In this document: piece after piece, positions 53,411 to 63,728 of the stretch
Position numbering within the stretch: position 1 is the stretch's first letter
Layout: every line of letters begins with the position of its first letter
Origin: an uncultured delta proteobacterium
Lineage (GTDB): Bacteria; Desulfobacterota; Desulfobulbia; Desulfobulbales; Desulfocapsaceae
Direction: 5' to 3'
Length of the DNA: 64,000 nucleotides
Assembly: GCA_903875445.1 (NCBI GenBank)
Contig: CAIQWD010000100.1
Coordinates: 30,742 to 94,741, forward strand
The notes under the pieces: model-generated
Databases searched by the model: none
What the model was told of the DNA's origin: nothing
What the model saw: only the letters and a program-made list of their open reading frames with translations
Program-made: the position numbers and the translations under genes

Positions 53411-56400
53411 TCATTGCACCTGCGCTTCGCGAGCGGCAGCTCTGACAATTTCCTGAAGTTTTCTATGGTCCAGTGCCACATCAAATCCGACATGGACGGA
53501 ATAGTCGTTCTCAACCGCATAGGTGCTGCGAACTGCAAGAATATCACCGACAATCAAGGCGGATTCTCCAGGTTTCTCACCCGCCGGCACCTTCACCTGA
53601 ACCTTTCGCCCCAGCAGAAGTCGAGCATTTTCTTTTTTGGAGATCCTTACCTGATAGGAAATCCCTCCTACGGAAATATCGGATAATTCAACCATGGCAC
53701 TTACCCCGATACTTTGGCTACGGTTGTCCACCAGTGTAGTATTCACCCGCCCGGCAACCTTGTGCCGTTCCTGCGTTCTCCGATCCCGTGAACTTTTCCG
53801 GACAAACTCATCTATTCTCTCGAACTTACTGCAAAAATCGTGAAGTTTTGATTCAAGACCGGGAAACTCTTCACTCCAATCCCGGAGTATATCCAGTTTC
53901 AGGGCAGATATCTGCGAAGAACCGACGCTGGCTGCGGATATGGTCCAAACCGAAGCATCAAAAAAGGTCCCGGCACCAAAGATTTCGCCACTGCCCATGG
54001 TCTTTACCAACACCTCTTTTCCCTTGTCTTCAAAGTAGAGTTTGACCTTCCCGGTATTAATGAAAAAAAGTGCGGTCTGCATCGCTCCCTGGCTGACAAT
54101 AACCTCGCCTTCCAGAAATTTTATATGCTTCTGGGCATGGTACAAAGCGGCAAATTCCTCGGAAGTCAGACATTCATACAACCGGCTCCAGATTTCCAAA
54201 TGACTCGTGTCGATGGCCGCCATCTTTTCCTGGTCTATGAGTTCGGCCACCTTGATAATGTGGCTGAAAGCGGTCGGGTCAATCTCGATCAGCCACTCAC
54301 GAAGGTTTTCGGCCTGGACAAAATTACGTATCCGCGCCGATTTTTCTATTAACTGCACCAGCAAACCTATGGCCGCCGCTTTATCACCCTGCGCTAAAAG
54401 GGCTCGAACCGTCTGTTCCTGAGGTAACCCGGTGATAATCCTCTGATCCTTTGTCACCTTGCTGAGTTTTGCTGCCTGTTTCAGCGCATTTTTCCGTAAT
54501 TGCCCAGCCTGTAAATATTTCTTTTTACTCTCCTGAAGATCGTTCTCCAGGTAGAGCAGGGCTTTTTCCGCCTTGTCCCAGACATGGTCGGGAATTTTCT
54601 TGGTTGAGCGTTGTCCCCTGGTCCGGAGGAACGACTCAATCCCTTTAAGGGCCGCCGGACTCGCACAACGCCCCAAGGTTTCCAAGAGCTGCAAGAGAAT
54701 ATCGGTACGGTTCCTGTCGCTAAAATTGTCGCTTGCCGCAAGCATTTCAGCAAGATGTGCCGCTACCTCATGGTCGCACAAACCACTGAGGGCATCGATA
54801 AGTTGCACTTTGATCAGTTCCGAGGAATCGGCCAAGGCAATGAGGAGCAATCTCTTCCTGCTCTTGCCGCCGATTTTATACAGGCACAGGAAGGCCTCTC
54901 TCTGTACTCGAAAATCCTCATGTTTCAAATAGGGGAGAACGCTTTCCGCATCTTCCTCGTGACCAGCCTCCCCCAGTAGTTTGAGAAGATTTCGTTTACC
55001 ATACCAAGGCATATGTTCCGATAGACGCTCTAGGATTATCGGGGTGAGAAAACTGCTGTTGGTTGTCAGTAAATCGATGATTTTTATGCGGTCGTCCGTG
55101 TCTTCGGTATTGATCAGGGATTCTACCAGAAACCTCACAGCTACCGGTCCCTGGAGCACCAAACGATAACCGAGGGCTTCATCCAGAGGGGAGGCCAGAC
55201 ACTCTTCCAAGAGGGTCGGCAGTTTTGCCCGCTGAATTCCCCGATCTTGAATCTTGCCGATTGTCCCTTTGAGGGTCGCCGGTCTCATGATCTGGCCACT
55301 GCGGATCATATAAAAAAGGGTAAGGATTACATCGCCACGCCGATTATCACCAAGATTCCAGCTGGCCTGCATCACCTGATGGAGAAAAATGACGATCTTT
55401 TCCAAGATTGCTGCTTCGAACGCCCCCCCCCGAACAGTCGCCATGAGAGGCTCGAGGAAAAGGTCTATGAGAGCGATATGTCCGTCGGCGACGAGTTTTT
55501 CCCCTATGATAACGGTGCTGGTAAGCACGGTATCGCCAACTGTTTCGCCTTCTTGGCGAAGATGTGCAGCGATTCTTTTAAGGAGTGTTTCGGCATCCTT
55601 ATCGGCCTTCGCCGCAAGCTTTTCAGCCACCGCTTCCGGGAGGTACTGCAGCAGCTCCTCACTCTTCAGTGGGTTGAGATTTCCTTGCAACAGGCCATGA
55701 ATTCCCGCCTCGATGCGGCGTTTCTTGCGCGCCGCTTCACCTTCATGAATCAGTGACCGTGCCTTTTCCGTGCTGAAAAATTGTTTGCCTTTGCCGGTAT
55801 TCATGAGCCGCAACATGGCCTTGCCGAAAAACTCCACCCTAGGCGATTTATCGCCGGCAACGAGTCGTGCCTTGGCAAGCTGCTCACGGAAAAGAACAAA
55901 AATGCTGTTGAGATTTTCGGTGGTCAGAAATCCGATCAAGCCGTCATAGAACTTCTCCCCAAATCCTTCAGGAAACTCCTGGCACAACAGAACGCACAGC
56001 GCAGGTTCCCGCAGATTTTCAACGAGAATACGGGCAAGACCAAGACCGACCTGGCGAAGCCCCATTTCACTGATCGCAGCCTCTGCGCCGTGCAGCATCG
56101 CAGGAAAAAGTGGCGATGCAATCATTGCCCCGGTTTTGAGAATATCTTGGAGAATATGACCGACACCTGCAGCCAGAAGATCGACCGCGGAATCGGTGTT
56201 GGCCAGACTTTTGCTTAGTTCGGCCTGAATTGTCGGCCTCTTGTCTCTGCCACAGAGACAGGCCAGCAGTTCCGGTCGAACCTTGACTAGTTTTCGGGAC
56301 CTTGATTCGGTCGATTGCGGGGTCTCGTGCTTTTCGCGAGGGTCTTCTTGCTCATCCGGAAAATAGCTCGCCAGGCCGAGGCCGGTGATGAAAGCCATTC

Positions 56401-56779
56401 CTCCGCCGGCTTTCCGGGTTTTTTCAAGAGGGGCATTAAAGACATAGAGAATCTGGCCAAAGGCAAACCGGTCCATGTCGGCACCGAGCAGCAGTTGCGG
56501 CAAACCAAGCATGCGCAGTTGCCGAAAAACCACCAAATTGGGAAAGGAATCAAGCGTTTCTTGATCTATAGGCTGTTCGCAAAGACAGGGGGAATCGTTT
56601 TTAAAGGAAAAAGTCAGAGGTCCTTGCTCACGCAGAAAGAGCTTCAAACCTTTATAGCCTCGCTCTACGGCATTGGCGGTCTGCGGCGCTTCCGGCGGAT
56701 AAAGACGGCTCGTCACAATCGCGTTATTCAGCAATTTCAGCGCGTCGACACTCTTTCCCTGCTGCAAAATCTGACCCAT
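53411..56779 (-). CDS. large HEAT-like protein with cNMP-binding and PilZ domains
   Basis: A 1122-residue cytoplasmic regulator. The N-terminal 800 residues are helical; about 600-760 looks like HEAT repeats (RKRLLLIALADSSELIKVQL). A Crp-type cyclic nucleotide-binding domain follows at about 875-985 (FLEGEVIVSQGAMQTALFFI, GSGEIFGAGTF). The end (about 1010-1115) is a PilZ domain with the c-di-GMP motifs RxxxR (RRTQERHKV) and DxSxxG (DISVGG) intact. It therefore may integrate a cyclic nucleotide and c-di-GMP. It is upstream of the helicase gene on the same strand. Confidence 0.83.
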   Translation of the reverse strand: MGQILQQGKSVDALKLLNNAIVTSRLYPPEAPQTANAVERGYKGLKLFLREQGPLTFSFKNDSPCLCEQPIDQETLDSFPNLVVFRQLRMLGLPQLLLGADMDRFAFGQILYVFNAPLEKTRKAGGGMAFITGLGLASYFPDEQEDPREKHETPQSTESRSRKLVKVRPELLACLCGRDKRPTIQAELSKSLANTDSAVDLLAAGVGHILQDILKTGAMIASPLFPAMLHGAEAAISEMGLRQVGLGLARILVENLREPALCVLLCQEFPEGFGEKFYDGLIGFLTTENLNSIFVLFREQLAKARLVAGDKSPRVEFFGKAMLRLMNTGKGKQFFSTEKARSLIHEGEAARKKRRIEAGIHGLLQGNLNPLKSEELLQYLPEAVAEKLAAKADKDAETLLKRIAAHLRQEGETVGDTVLTSTVIIGEKLVADGHIALIDLFLEPLMATVRGGAFEAAILEKIVIFLHQVMQASWNLGDNRRGDVILTLFYMIRSGQIMRPATLKGTIGKIQDRGIQRAKLPTLLEECLASPLDEALGYRLVLQGPVAVRFLVESLINTEDTDDRIKIIDLLTTNSSFLTPIILERLSEHMPWYGKRNLLKLLGEAGHEEDAESVLPYLKHEDFRVQREAFLCLYKIGGKSRKRLLLIALADSSELIKVQLIDALSGLCDHEVAAHLAEMLAASDNFSDRNRTDILLQLLETLGRCASPAALKGIESFLRTRGQRSTKKIPDHVWDKAEKALLYLENDLQESKKKYLQAGQLRKNALKQAAKLSKVTKDQRIITGLPQEQTVRALLAQGDKAAAIGLLVQLIEKSARIRNFVQAENLREWLIEIDPTAFSHIIKVAELIDQEKMAAIDTSHLEIWSRLYECLTSEEFAALYHAQKHIKFLEGEVIVSQGAMQTALFFINTGKVKLYFEDKGKEVLVKTMGSGEIFGAGTFFDASVWTISAASVGSSQISALKLDILRDWSEEFPGLESKLHDFCSKFERIDEFVRKSSRDRRTQERHKVAGRVNTTLVDNRSQSIGVSAMVELSDISVGGISYQVRISKKENARLLLGRKVQVKVPAGEKPGESALIVGDILAVRSTYAVENDYSVHVGFDVALDHRKLQEIVRAAAREAQVQ

Positions 56780-56944
56780 TGTTTGCCACCGCTAATCAAT
56801 ACCTGCACCTGTTTCTATGACAGTCAGAATCTCTCTCCGAACAAAACGGGCATGACGGTAAGTCATTGCCGTTCAACGACAACAACCTACAAATTACGGA
56901 TCTTATTAACCAATACACACCCCAACCAAAAATGTCAACTCGTC

Positions 56945-57559
56945 TTACTCGCCGTACCGGGCGATCGGTAAAGCCGGTTCGATAACGCCATATTCATGAA
57001 GCACTTGTAAGAGTTCGCAAAGAGGCATACCGACGACATTCGAATAGGACCCTTCGATAGATTGCACCAGGCACGCCCCTTTGCCTTGAATCGCATACGC
57101 TCCTGCCTTGTCGAGACTTTCACCGGTAGCTACATAGGCGCGAGCCGTGACTTCGGAGAAGGTCGCAAAACGCACCTTCGTCGTAACCGATCGGGTAACT
57201 TCCACTCGTCGCCCGCCATGGGTGACACAAAAACCGGTCCGGACACAGTGTTCCCGCCCGGACAAGGCCATGAGCTGGCCCACGGCATCCTCGTTATGCG
57301 CCGGTTTGCCGAGTATTTTCCGGTCCAGACAGACAATGGTATCACCGCTGATTATCCATGCTTCGGGAAAAGATGCCCTTACCACCGCCGCTTTTTCGCG
57401 GGCCATGCGGATGACAAAAGTGGTAGGATCCTCATCGATGCCAGGTTGCTCATCAATGGCGGCGGTACGCACAGTGAAATCCAGCCCCATATCGAGCAAA
57501 TATTGCTGTCGTCGCGGGGAAGCCGATGCCAGGATGATTGCTTCTAAATTATGATACAT
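56945..57559 (-). CDS. maf: Maf-like nucleotide pyrophosphatase
   Basis: Hydrolyses non-canonical or modified NTPs such as dTTP/UTP (house-cleaning). From the ATG at 57559 (MYHNLEAIILASASPRR) the protein has 204 residues; an alternative ATG is at 57568, and neither has a good ribosome binding site. Motifs are LASASPRRQQYL, FVIRMAREKA, IISGDTIVCLD (catalytic Asp), and the C-terminal GKGACLVQSIEGSYSNVVGMPL. The last is typical of the YhdE branch. Confidence 0.94.
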   Translation of the reverse strand: MYHNLEAIILASASPRRQQYLLDMGLDFTVRTAAIDEQPGIDEDPTTFVIRMAREKAAVVRASFPEAWIISGDTIVCLDRKILGKPAHNEDAVGQLMALSGREHCVRTGFCVTHGGRRVEVTRSVTTKVRFATFSEVTARAYVATGESLDKAGAYAIQGKGACLVQSIEGSYSNVVGMPLCELLQVLHEYGVIEPALPIARYGE

Positions 57560-57626
57560 TTTAAGCATTGCTCGAAGTATTACCGCCTTATAGCAGTTAT
57601 AACAGATTATAATTTGCAATTACAAG

Positions 57627-58362
57627 ATTTTGTATCTGAAGGAAGCCGAAATCCTCAGGCAGGCCGAGTCGGAAGAATATCAAGGTATCTATTTCCGGGA
57701 CAGCAAAATCGACTTCGTCGTCAACCGCTACAGCGCCGGGTCCGAACAACAAGCGACTGCTTGAGCAGGAGGCTACGATGCACCTCAATATCGCCGAGAC
57801 GGTGCAAACCAGCAAGGAATCAGTCCTCGAATATCGTGACCAAAAGGCCGTTCTCATCTATGGATGAGTGCAAAAATTGCACCATTTTGTCGAATCATTT
57901 TCAGGGGCTAGGATCAATTCCTGGTTGAACGATTCCAGCGCGGTCATCAAGGAAAAATCGCCGGCCGGTTTTATTTTTCAGAAAGAACCAAAGTTCAAGG
58001 CCCTCGATCTTTCCGGCCGCAAGGAGGAATTGCTTTCCGCCGTGGCTGTCAAGCTGCAGGGCGAACTGGGGGATGCTGGACGTAACTGCCCCGACCTGCC
58101 CCGATACGGCTGCCACTCTTGCCGCAACGCCGTATATCCAGGCGGATCGCCCGGAGATTCAGGAACTGGCAAAACACATAATAAAGGGCCGCTCCACGCC
58201 CATTTTACGAGTCAACCGCTGGAGCACGACACCACTACCAACCAGTTTCCCGCCGATCTCACCTATCTTCGCTTCATTCTTGGCGAGACACAGGAACAAG
58301 TTAGGCTCGGCAGCCTCCGCGGTACACTCGGCATCGAACCGCGCGCCGCCCAGGAAAACTGA
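57627..58362 (+). pseudogene. decayed transglutaminase-like gene
   Basis: Coding-like fragments in changing frames. At 57638 a frame reads KEAEILRQAESEEYQGIYF then FRDSKIDFVVNRYSAG. A shift to the next frame near 57755 gives LLEQEATMHLNIAETVQ. After a stop, another frame gives SGARINSWLNDSSAVIKEK. From 58100 a third frame gives TPYIQADRPEIQELAKHII, the lead-in to a transglutaminase-like domain. No continuous frame joins them. Transglutaminase-type proteins with this lead-in occur beside ABC-2 transporters, matching the next pseudogene. Confidence 0.6.
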
Positions 58363-58389
58363 CAAAAATTGTCAAAATAATGACAGGAA

Positions 58390-58750
58390 TTGTACATGCA
58401 AGAAGATCTTCTCCACCTTGAAAACCTCACCGGTTACATTCCCGATCACCCATATCTTTATGAAAAGCTCACCGGCGCCGAGTATCTCGGGTTCATCGGC
58501 AGCCTTTACAGCGTTTCCGGTCCCGACCCGAGGAAAGAAGCGAACCGCTATCTGGAGCTCTTCGATCTGACCGCCTGAAAAGACCATCTCATCAAAGGCT
58601 ATTCGTATGGCATGCGGCAAAAGCTGATCATGACCTCCAACCTCCTGGATGGTACTGATCTTCTCCCTGCCGGTTTTCGGTGCCTATGGCCTGGCTAACG
58701 GTGGATCAAACAGCAAATATTCTTTGACCTTAATGACAACACCGCAGTAG
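58390..58750 (+). pseudogene. ABC-2 ATPase fragment fused to permease remnant
   Basis: The frame reads GYIPDHPYLYEKLTGAEYLG and GSLYSVSGPDPRKEANRYLE, the Q-loop and following helical region of an ABC-2-type ATPase. An in-frame TGA at 58576 is followed by KDHLIKGYSYGMRQKLIMTS, the signature region. Then the frame shifts into VLIFSLPVFGAYGLANGG, which resembles a permease membrane segment. Both Walker A and Walker B are missing, so internal deletions have joined remains of two genes. Confidence 0.65.
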
Positions 58751-58806
58751 ACTTTGAAAATGGGATAACATAACAAGAAAGATCCTCAAATTATCGAACT
58801 GCATCG

Positions 58807-61596
58807 ATGGGGGTAACACTCGAAATGAAGTGCGAAAGTAAAAACCTGAACGAGCGTTTGGGAACTTTCCTGGCGCTGTCGATGCCCTTTGTCACATGTC
58901 TCATTCAATGGCTGCTCTGGCCCTTCATTACACCATTTGTCTGGTTTCTCTTTTTCCCGGCAGTATTTTTCAGCGCCCGGGTGGGCCGGATGGTTGACGG
59001 TATTGCCGCTTCGGTAATTTCTTCAATCCTCGTCTGGTTTTTCTTTATCCCACCGCAGCTTTCCTTTAGGATGGAGGATCCTCATAACTCTTTTTCCATC
59101 GGACTGTTTATGGTTATGGGAGTGCTCTTCAGCCTCACTCATGATCGCCTGCGAAAGGCCAACAGGACGGCGGTGGAGGCATTGGCATCGGCACGGGCAA
59201 TCAACGAACAGCTCCAGGATGCCAATGGCAAAATTAATAGCCTCTACCAGAAAACCCTTGAACTCGACAAGTTAAAGACCCAGTTTTTTTCCAACGTCAG
59301 CCACGAACTGCGCACCCCGCTCGCCCTGATCCTCGGCCCTCTGCATAAAACCCTTGCCGAGTCCGGTTTGAGCGATACCACGCGGACCAATCTGGCACTC
59401 ATAGAACGTAATGCCCAGCTTCTTAACCATCATGTCAGCGACCTGCTCGATATCTCGAAGATTGAGGCCGGCCGGATGGATGTCCGATATTCTCAGCTGG
59501 ACCTTGCCCGATTGTGTCGCGTTATGGCATCGCATTTTGAAGGCACAGCCGGGAATCGTGCTATTCGCTATAGCGTATCGACTCCGGAGACTCTCGCCGC
59601 CCAGCTTGATAGGGAGAAGATGCAGCGCATTCTCCTCAACCTCCTTTCCAATGCCTTCAAGTTCGTCCCGGATGGCGGCTTTATAGACCTCAAACTGGAC
59701 GTTCAGGAGGATCGGGCCATCATCCAAATTATGGATAATGGTCCCGGTGTGCCTGCCGATATGCGTCAAGCCATCTTTGAGCGCTTTTTCCAGATCGACG
59801 GCTATGCCGCAAGGGCACATGGCGGGACCGGATTGGGCCTCTCCATTGTCAAGGAATTTGTGGAATTGCTTGGCGGCAGTATTCTTTGCGGCGAGGCACC
59901 GGAGAGAGGCGCCCTCTTTACTCTGACCCTGCCCCTGGCCGCGCCGCAGGGGGCGACAATTGAAGAGGAATCCTTCCATCTCGATGAAAGAGTTGATACT
60001 GGCAGTCATGACGAATCGCTCCCGGAACAGGCACCGGAATCTCGCCCCTTGCCTGTTGAACTGTTGCATCCTGACAATTCTCCTCTTATTCTGGTGGTAG
60101 AGGATAACACGGACATGAACGCCTACATAACAACTATCCTTAATCCCCACTACCGGGTTGTTTCCGCCTTTAATGGTGAAGAGGGACTGGCGATGGCGAG
60201 GCAGACGCAACCGGACATAATCATCGCCGACGTAATGATGCCGAAAATGAGTGGCGACCAGATGGTGGCGGAGTTGCGAGAATATCCGGAATTGGCCGAT
60301 GTGCCGCTTGTCATGCTTACTGCCAAGGCCGATGACGAGTTGCGGGTAAAAATGCTACAGCGAGGAGTTCAGGAATATCTGAATAAGCCATTCTCGGACC
60401 AGGAATTGTTGGCACGGATCGGCGGCTTGCTGGCGGATCGCAGGCGGTCCCTTGATCAATTACGCACAAGTGAGGCTAAGTTTAGGGCTTTATTCGAAAA
60501 TATGCTCAACGGCATGGCGCACTGCCGTATGATCTTCCAGGACGGAATCCCCGTAGATTACGAATATATCGAGGTAAATCCGGCATTTGAAAAAATGACC
60601 GGGCTAAAAGGGGTAAAAGGCCGCAAAGTCAACGAGGTACTTCCGGGATATTGCCTGGAAAACCCCGAATCCCTCAATACTTTCGGACAGGTATCCATGA
60701 CAGGAAAACCTCGGTACTGGGAACATTATTTATCCTCTTTGGGTTCGTGGTACAGGTTTGCAATTTACTCACCGGCCAAGGGTGAGGTAGCCATTGTCAG
60801 TGAAGATATTACCGAGCGAAAGCTTGCTGAAGAAAAAATTCTCAGGCTTAATGCCGAACTTGAACAAAGGGTGGAGGAACGGACGGCTGAACTGGTAGCT
60901 GCCAATCAGGAACTTGATGCCTTTGCCTATGCCGTTTCCCACGATCTGCGCGCCCCGCTCCGGGCCATGAGCGGTTTTTCTCAGGCTCTGCTTGAGGATT
61001 ACGGGGACGGGCTGGCGGGCGAGGCTCGGGTCTTTCTCGATCAGATCATTATCGGCAGCCGCCGGATGGGTGAGTTGATCGACGGACTGTTGACCCTGTC
61101 TCGCAGCACCCGCAATCAGCTGCAGCGAACAAGCGTGGATTTGTCGAAAATGGCTGAACGACTGCTTCACGGATTGGCGATAGAAGAACCACAGCGTCAA
61201 GTGCATTGGCAGGTGGCACCGGAGCTGCGCGCCGAAGGCGATGCGACCATGCTGGAGGTGGTCATGCGTAACCTCCTGGACAACGCCTGGAAATATACCT
61301 CACGTCGCGCGCTGGCGGACATCCGGGTTCTTTCGCGAGAAAAAGAATCGCAACACTTCATTTGCGTCGTCGATAACGGGGCCGGATTCGATGCGGCCCA
61401 TGCGGCAAAACTTTTTCAACCCTTCCAGCGTCTGCATCGGCAGGAAGAGTATTCCGGTATCGGCATAGGCCTTGCCACCGCTCAGCGCATCATCCACCGC
61501 CATGGCGGGGTGATTCTGGCTGAAGGCGAACGGGACAGAGGGGCGACATTCTGTTTCAACCTACCGCAACATAGCGACAAAAGGAAAGAAGTATGA
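58807..61596 (+). CDS. hybrid sensor kinase with two histidine-kinase modules
   Basis: A 929-residue membrane sensor. Residues about 20-115 hold the DUF4118 (KdpD-type) transmembrane block (RLGTFLALSMPF ... FFIPPQLSF). A first HisKA/HATPase pair has SHELRTP (His about 166) and GTGLGLSI. A response-regulator receiver follows (phosphoacceptor Asp about 475, IIADVMMPKMSG). Then come a PAS domain (about 560-680), a coiled coil, and a second HisKA with SHDLRAP (His about 712) and an HATPase ending IGIGLATAQRII. The next gene encodes another hybrid kinase 34 bp away, so a phosphorelay is likely. Confidence 0.92.
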   Translation: MGVTLEMKCESKNLNERLGTFLALSMPFVTCLIQWLLWPFITPFVWFLFFPAVFFSARVGRMVDGIAASVISSILVWFFFIPPQLSFRMEDPHNSFSIGLFMVMGVLFSLTHDRLRKANRTAVEALASARAINEQLQDANGKINSLYQKTLELDKLKTQFFSNVSHELRTPLALILGPLHKTLAESGLSDTTRTNLALIERNAQLLNHHVSDLLDISKIEAGRMDVRYSQLDLARLCRVMASHFEGTAGNRAIRYSVSTPETLAAQLDREKMQRILLNLLSNAFKFVPDGGFIDLKLDVQEDRAIIQIMDNGPGVPADMRQAIFERFFQIDGYAARAHGGTGLGLSIVKEFVELLGGSILCGEAPERGALFTLTLPLAAPQGATIEEESFHLDERVDTGSHDESLPEQAPESRPLPVELLHPDNSPLILVVEDNTDMNAYITTILNPHYRVVSAFNGEEGLAMARQTQPDIIIADVMMPKMSGDQMVAELREYPELADVPLVMLTAKADDELRVKMLQRGVQEYLNKPFSDQELLARIGGLLADRRRSLDQLRTSEAKFRALFENMLNGMAHCRMIFQDGIPVDYEYIEVNPAFEKMTGLKGVKGRKVNEVLPGYCLENPESLNTFGQVSMTGKPRYWEHYLSSLGSWYRFAIYSPAKGEVAIVSEDITERKLAEEKILRLNAELEQRVEERTAELVAANQELDAFAYAVSHDLRAPLRAMSGFSQALLEDYGDGLAGEARVFLDQIIIGSRRMGELIDGLLTLSRSTRNQLQRTSVDLSKMAERLLHGLAIEEPQRQVHWQVAPELRAEGDATMLEVVMRNLLDNAWKYTSRRALADIRVLSREKESQHFICVVDNGAGFDAAHAAKLFQPFQRLHRQEEYSGIGIGLATAQRIIHRHGGVILAEGERDRGATFCFNLPQHSDKRKEV

Positions 61597-61630
61597 CGAA
61601 TAAATCCATTTTTAAACTACCAAGTATCAA

Positions 61631-63571
61631 ATGATGAAAAAATTACAAATTCTCATGATCGAGGATGTCGAAGCGGACTTCCTCTTAATCGATCGCCATA
61701 TCCGCCGGAGTGAGTTGCAAGCCGAGGTGCGATGGGTAAAAGATGGCGATGAACTCAGGGCAGCTCTGGACGAAGGCGGCTGGGATGTGGTTCTCTCTGA
61801 CTACAATGTGCCCGGACTTGATTTCATGAACACCCTTGAAGTCATCAAGAAAAGGCTCCCCGAGCAACCCATAATTATGGTGTCCGGCAGTGTCGGTGAG
61901 GAAATCGCCGTCGAATTACTGAAAAACGGCCTCTGCGATTTTGTTCTTAAGGATCGTCCGCACCGTCTTATTCCGGCCATTAAACGCAGTCTGAACGAAC
62001 TTGCCGAAAAGAAGCGGCGAGAAGCCGCCGAGCAGAAACTCGCCTACAATGAACAGCTGATGCGCGCCGTTCTGGAGGGGACTTCCGACGGCATTTTTGT
62101 CAAGGATCGCCAAGGCCGTTATCTTCTCATCAATGAGGCCGCAGCTCAGTTTGTCGGCTATGAAGTCGAGGCCGTCATTGGTCGGGACGACACCTTTCTG
62201 TTTCCACCCGAGATCGCCGAAAAGATCATGGCACGCGATCGTATGATCATGGAGAAAGAAACTCAGACCCGGGAGGAATGGATTACCACCCATAACGACA
62301 AACAATTCGTCTTTCTCGTTACCAATGGACCCATTTTTGATCGGCAAGGAAGGGTGAATGGCACTTTCGGTGTTGCCTTGGATATTACCGAGCGAAAACG
62401 GGCAGAGGAAGAGCAAAAAAAACTGCAGGCACAATTGAATCAGGCCCAAAGAATGGAATCGGTGGGACGGTTGGCGGGTGGGGTGGCTCATGATTTCAAC
62501 AATATGCTCAGTGTCATCATCGGTTATACAGAGGTGGCGTTAGACAAGGTCGCCCCGACCGAATCGCTGTATAACGATCTCCAGGAAATCCTCAACGCAG
62601 GCAAGCGTTCCGCCGACATTACCCGGCAGTTACTGGCCTTTGCCCGCAAGCAGATCATTGCTCCCAGAGTGCTCGACTTAAACGAGACGGTGGAAGGCAT
62701 GCTGAAAATACTGCGGCGCCTCATCGGTGAAGACATCGACATGGTTTGGCTGCCAGGCAAGGGTCTGTGGCCGGTTAACATAGATCCGTCGCAAATTGAC
62801 CAGATGCTCGCCAATCTCTGCGTAAATTCCCGCGATGCCATCGCCGGGGTCGGCAAAATCACCATTGAAACCGGCATGGTGACCTTCGACGAAGCATACT
62901 GCGCCGACCATGCAGACGCCAGCCCCGGAGATTTCGTTCTCTTGTCTATAAGCGATGATGGCTGCGGCATGAGTAAGGAGACTCTCGACAAGATCTTCGA
63001 GCCTTTTTTCACCACCAAGAAATTGGGAGAAGGCACAGGTCTCGGCCTGGCCACCGTCTACGGGATCGTCAAACAGAATAACGGGTTCATCAACGTCTAC
63101 AGTGAACCGAATCAAGGCACGACGGTGAGGATCTATCTGGCCAGACATTCTGAACACATTAGCAAAACCGAGCAAGACGATACCGATAAAATCCAGTCGG
63201 CTCAAGGCGAGACCGTGCTTGTAGTCGAGGATGAGGAAGCAATTCTCAGGCTTATAGCCAAAATTCTTACGAAGTTAGGTTACTCCGTACTGACCAGCAG
63301 CAGTGCACAGAAGGCGATCAATTTGGTTAAAGATCACCCCGGAGATATCGATCTGCTTATTACCGATGTGATTATGCCGGAAATGAACGGCCGCGATCTG
63401 GCAAAGCGGCTTCTTGCTCTCCGGCCGGATATCAAATGCCTGTTCATGTCCGGCTACACGGCCAGTGTCATTGGCAAACAAGGTGTGCTGGACGAGGGTA
63501 TGCATTTCATGCAAAAACCATTTTCATCCAAGGTTCTGGCCGCGAAGGTGCGTGAGGTACTCATGACCTGA
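61631..63571 (+). CDS. REC-PAS-HK-REC hybrid histidine kinase
   Basis: A 646-residue soluble hybrid kinase. The order is receiver (Asp about 57, VLSDYNVPG), PAS (about 140-260, [20 protein letters not shown]), a HisKA of the GGVAHDFNN type (His about 287), HATPase ([25 protein letters not shown]), and a C-terminal receiver (Asp about 579, [13 protein letters not shown]). No membrane segment is seen. An N-terminal receiver suggests that it takes phosphoryl groups from the upstream membrane kinase. The output is unknown, as no DNA-binding domain is present. Confidence 0.93.
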   Translation: MMKKLQILMIEDVEADFLLIDRHIRRSELQAEVRWVKDGDELRAALDEGGWDVVLSDYNVPGLDFMNTLEVIKKRLPEQPIIMVSGSVGEEIAVELLKNGLCDFVLKDRPHRLIPAIKRSLNELAEKKRREAAEQKLAYNEQLMRAVLEGTSDGIFVKDRQGRYLLINEAAAQFVGYEVEAVIGRDDTFLFPPEIAEKIMARDRMIMEKETQTREEWITTHNDKQFVFLVTNGPIFDRQGRVNGTFGVALDITERKRAEEEQKKLQAQLNQAQRMESVGRLAGGVAHDFNNMLSVIIGYTEVALDKVAPTESLYNDLQEILNAGKRSADITRQLLAFARKQIIAPRVLDLNETVEGMLKILRRLIGEDIDMVWLPGKGLWPVNIDPSQIDQMLANLCVNSRDAIAGVGKITIETGMVTFDEAYCADHADASPGDFVLLSISDDGCGMSKETLDKIFEPFFTTKKLGEGTGLGLATVYGIVKQNNGFINVYSEPNQGTTVRIYLARHSEHISKTEQDDTDKIQSAQGETVLVVEDEEAILRLIAKILTKLGYSVLTSSSAQKAINLVKDHPGDIDLLITDVIMPEMNGRDLAKRLLALRPDIKCLFMSGYTASVIGKQGVLDEGMHFMQKPFSSKVLAAKVREVLMT

Positions 63572-63728
63572 TCTCAGACAACATCTCGCTTGAGCATGTA
63601 ATGCCGGTACGGGGTGGCAACAAAAAAATTTGCAAAATCCGCTATGTAAATATAGCCTATAACATCGGGGTTCATTGCTTGAAGCTTGGAGACTGAGTCT
63701 TTAAAATATCTCACTAGTGTCCCAACGT

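Noticed and set aside
58576..58578. In-frame TGA in the ABC ATPase fragment as possible selenocysteine
   Set aside because: The family has no Cys or Sec there, and the fragment also lacks Walker A and B, so decay explains it better.
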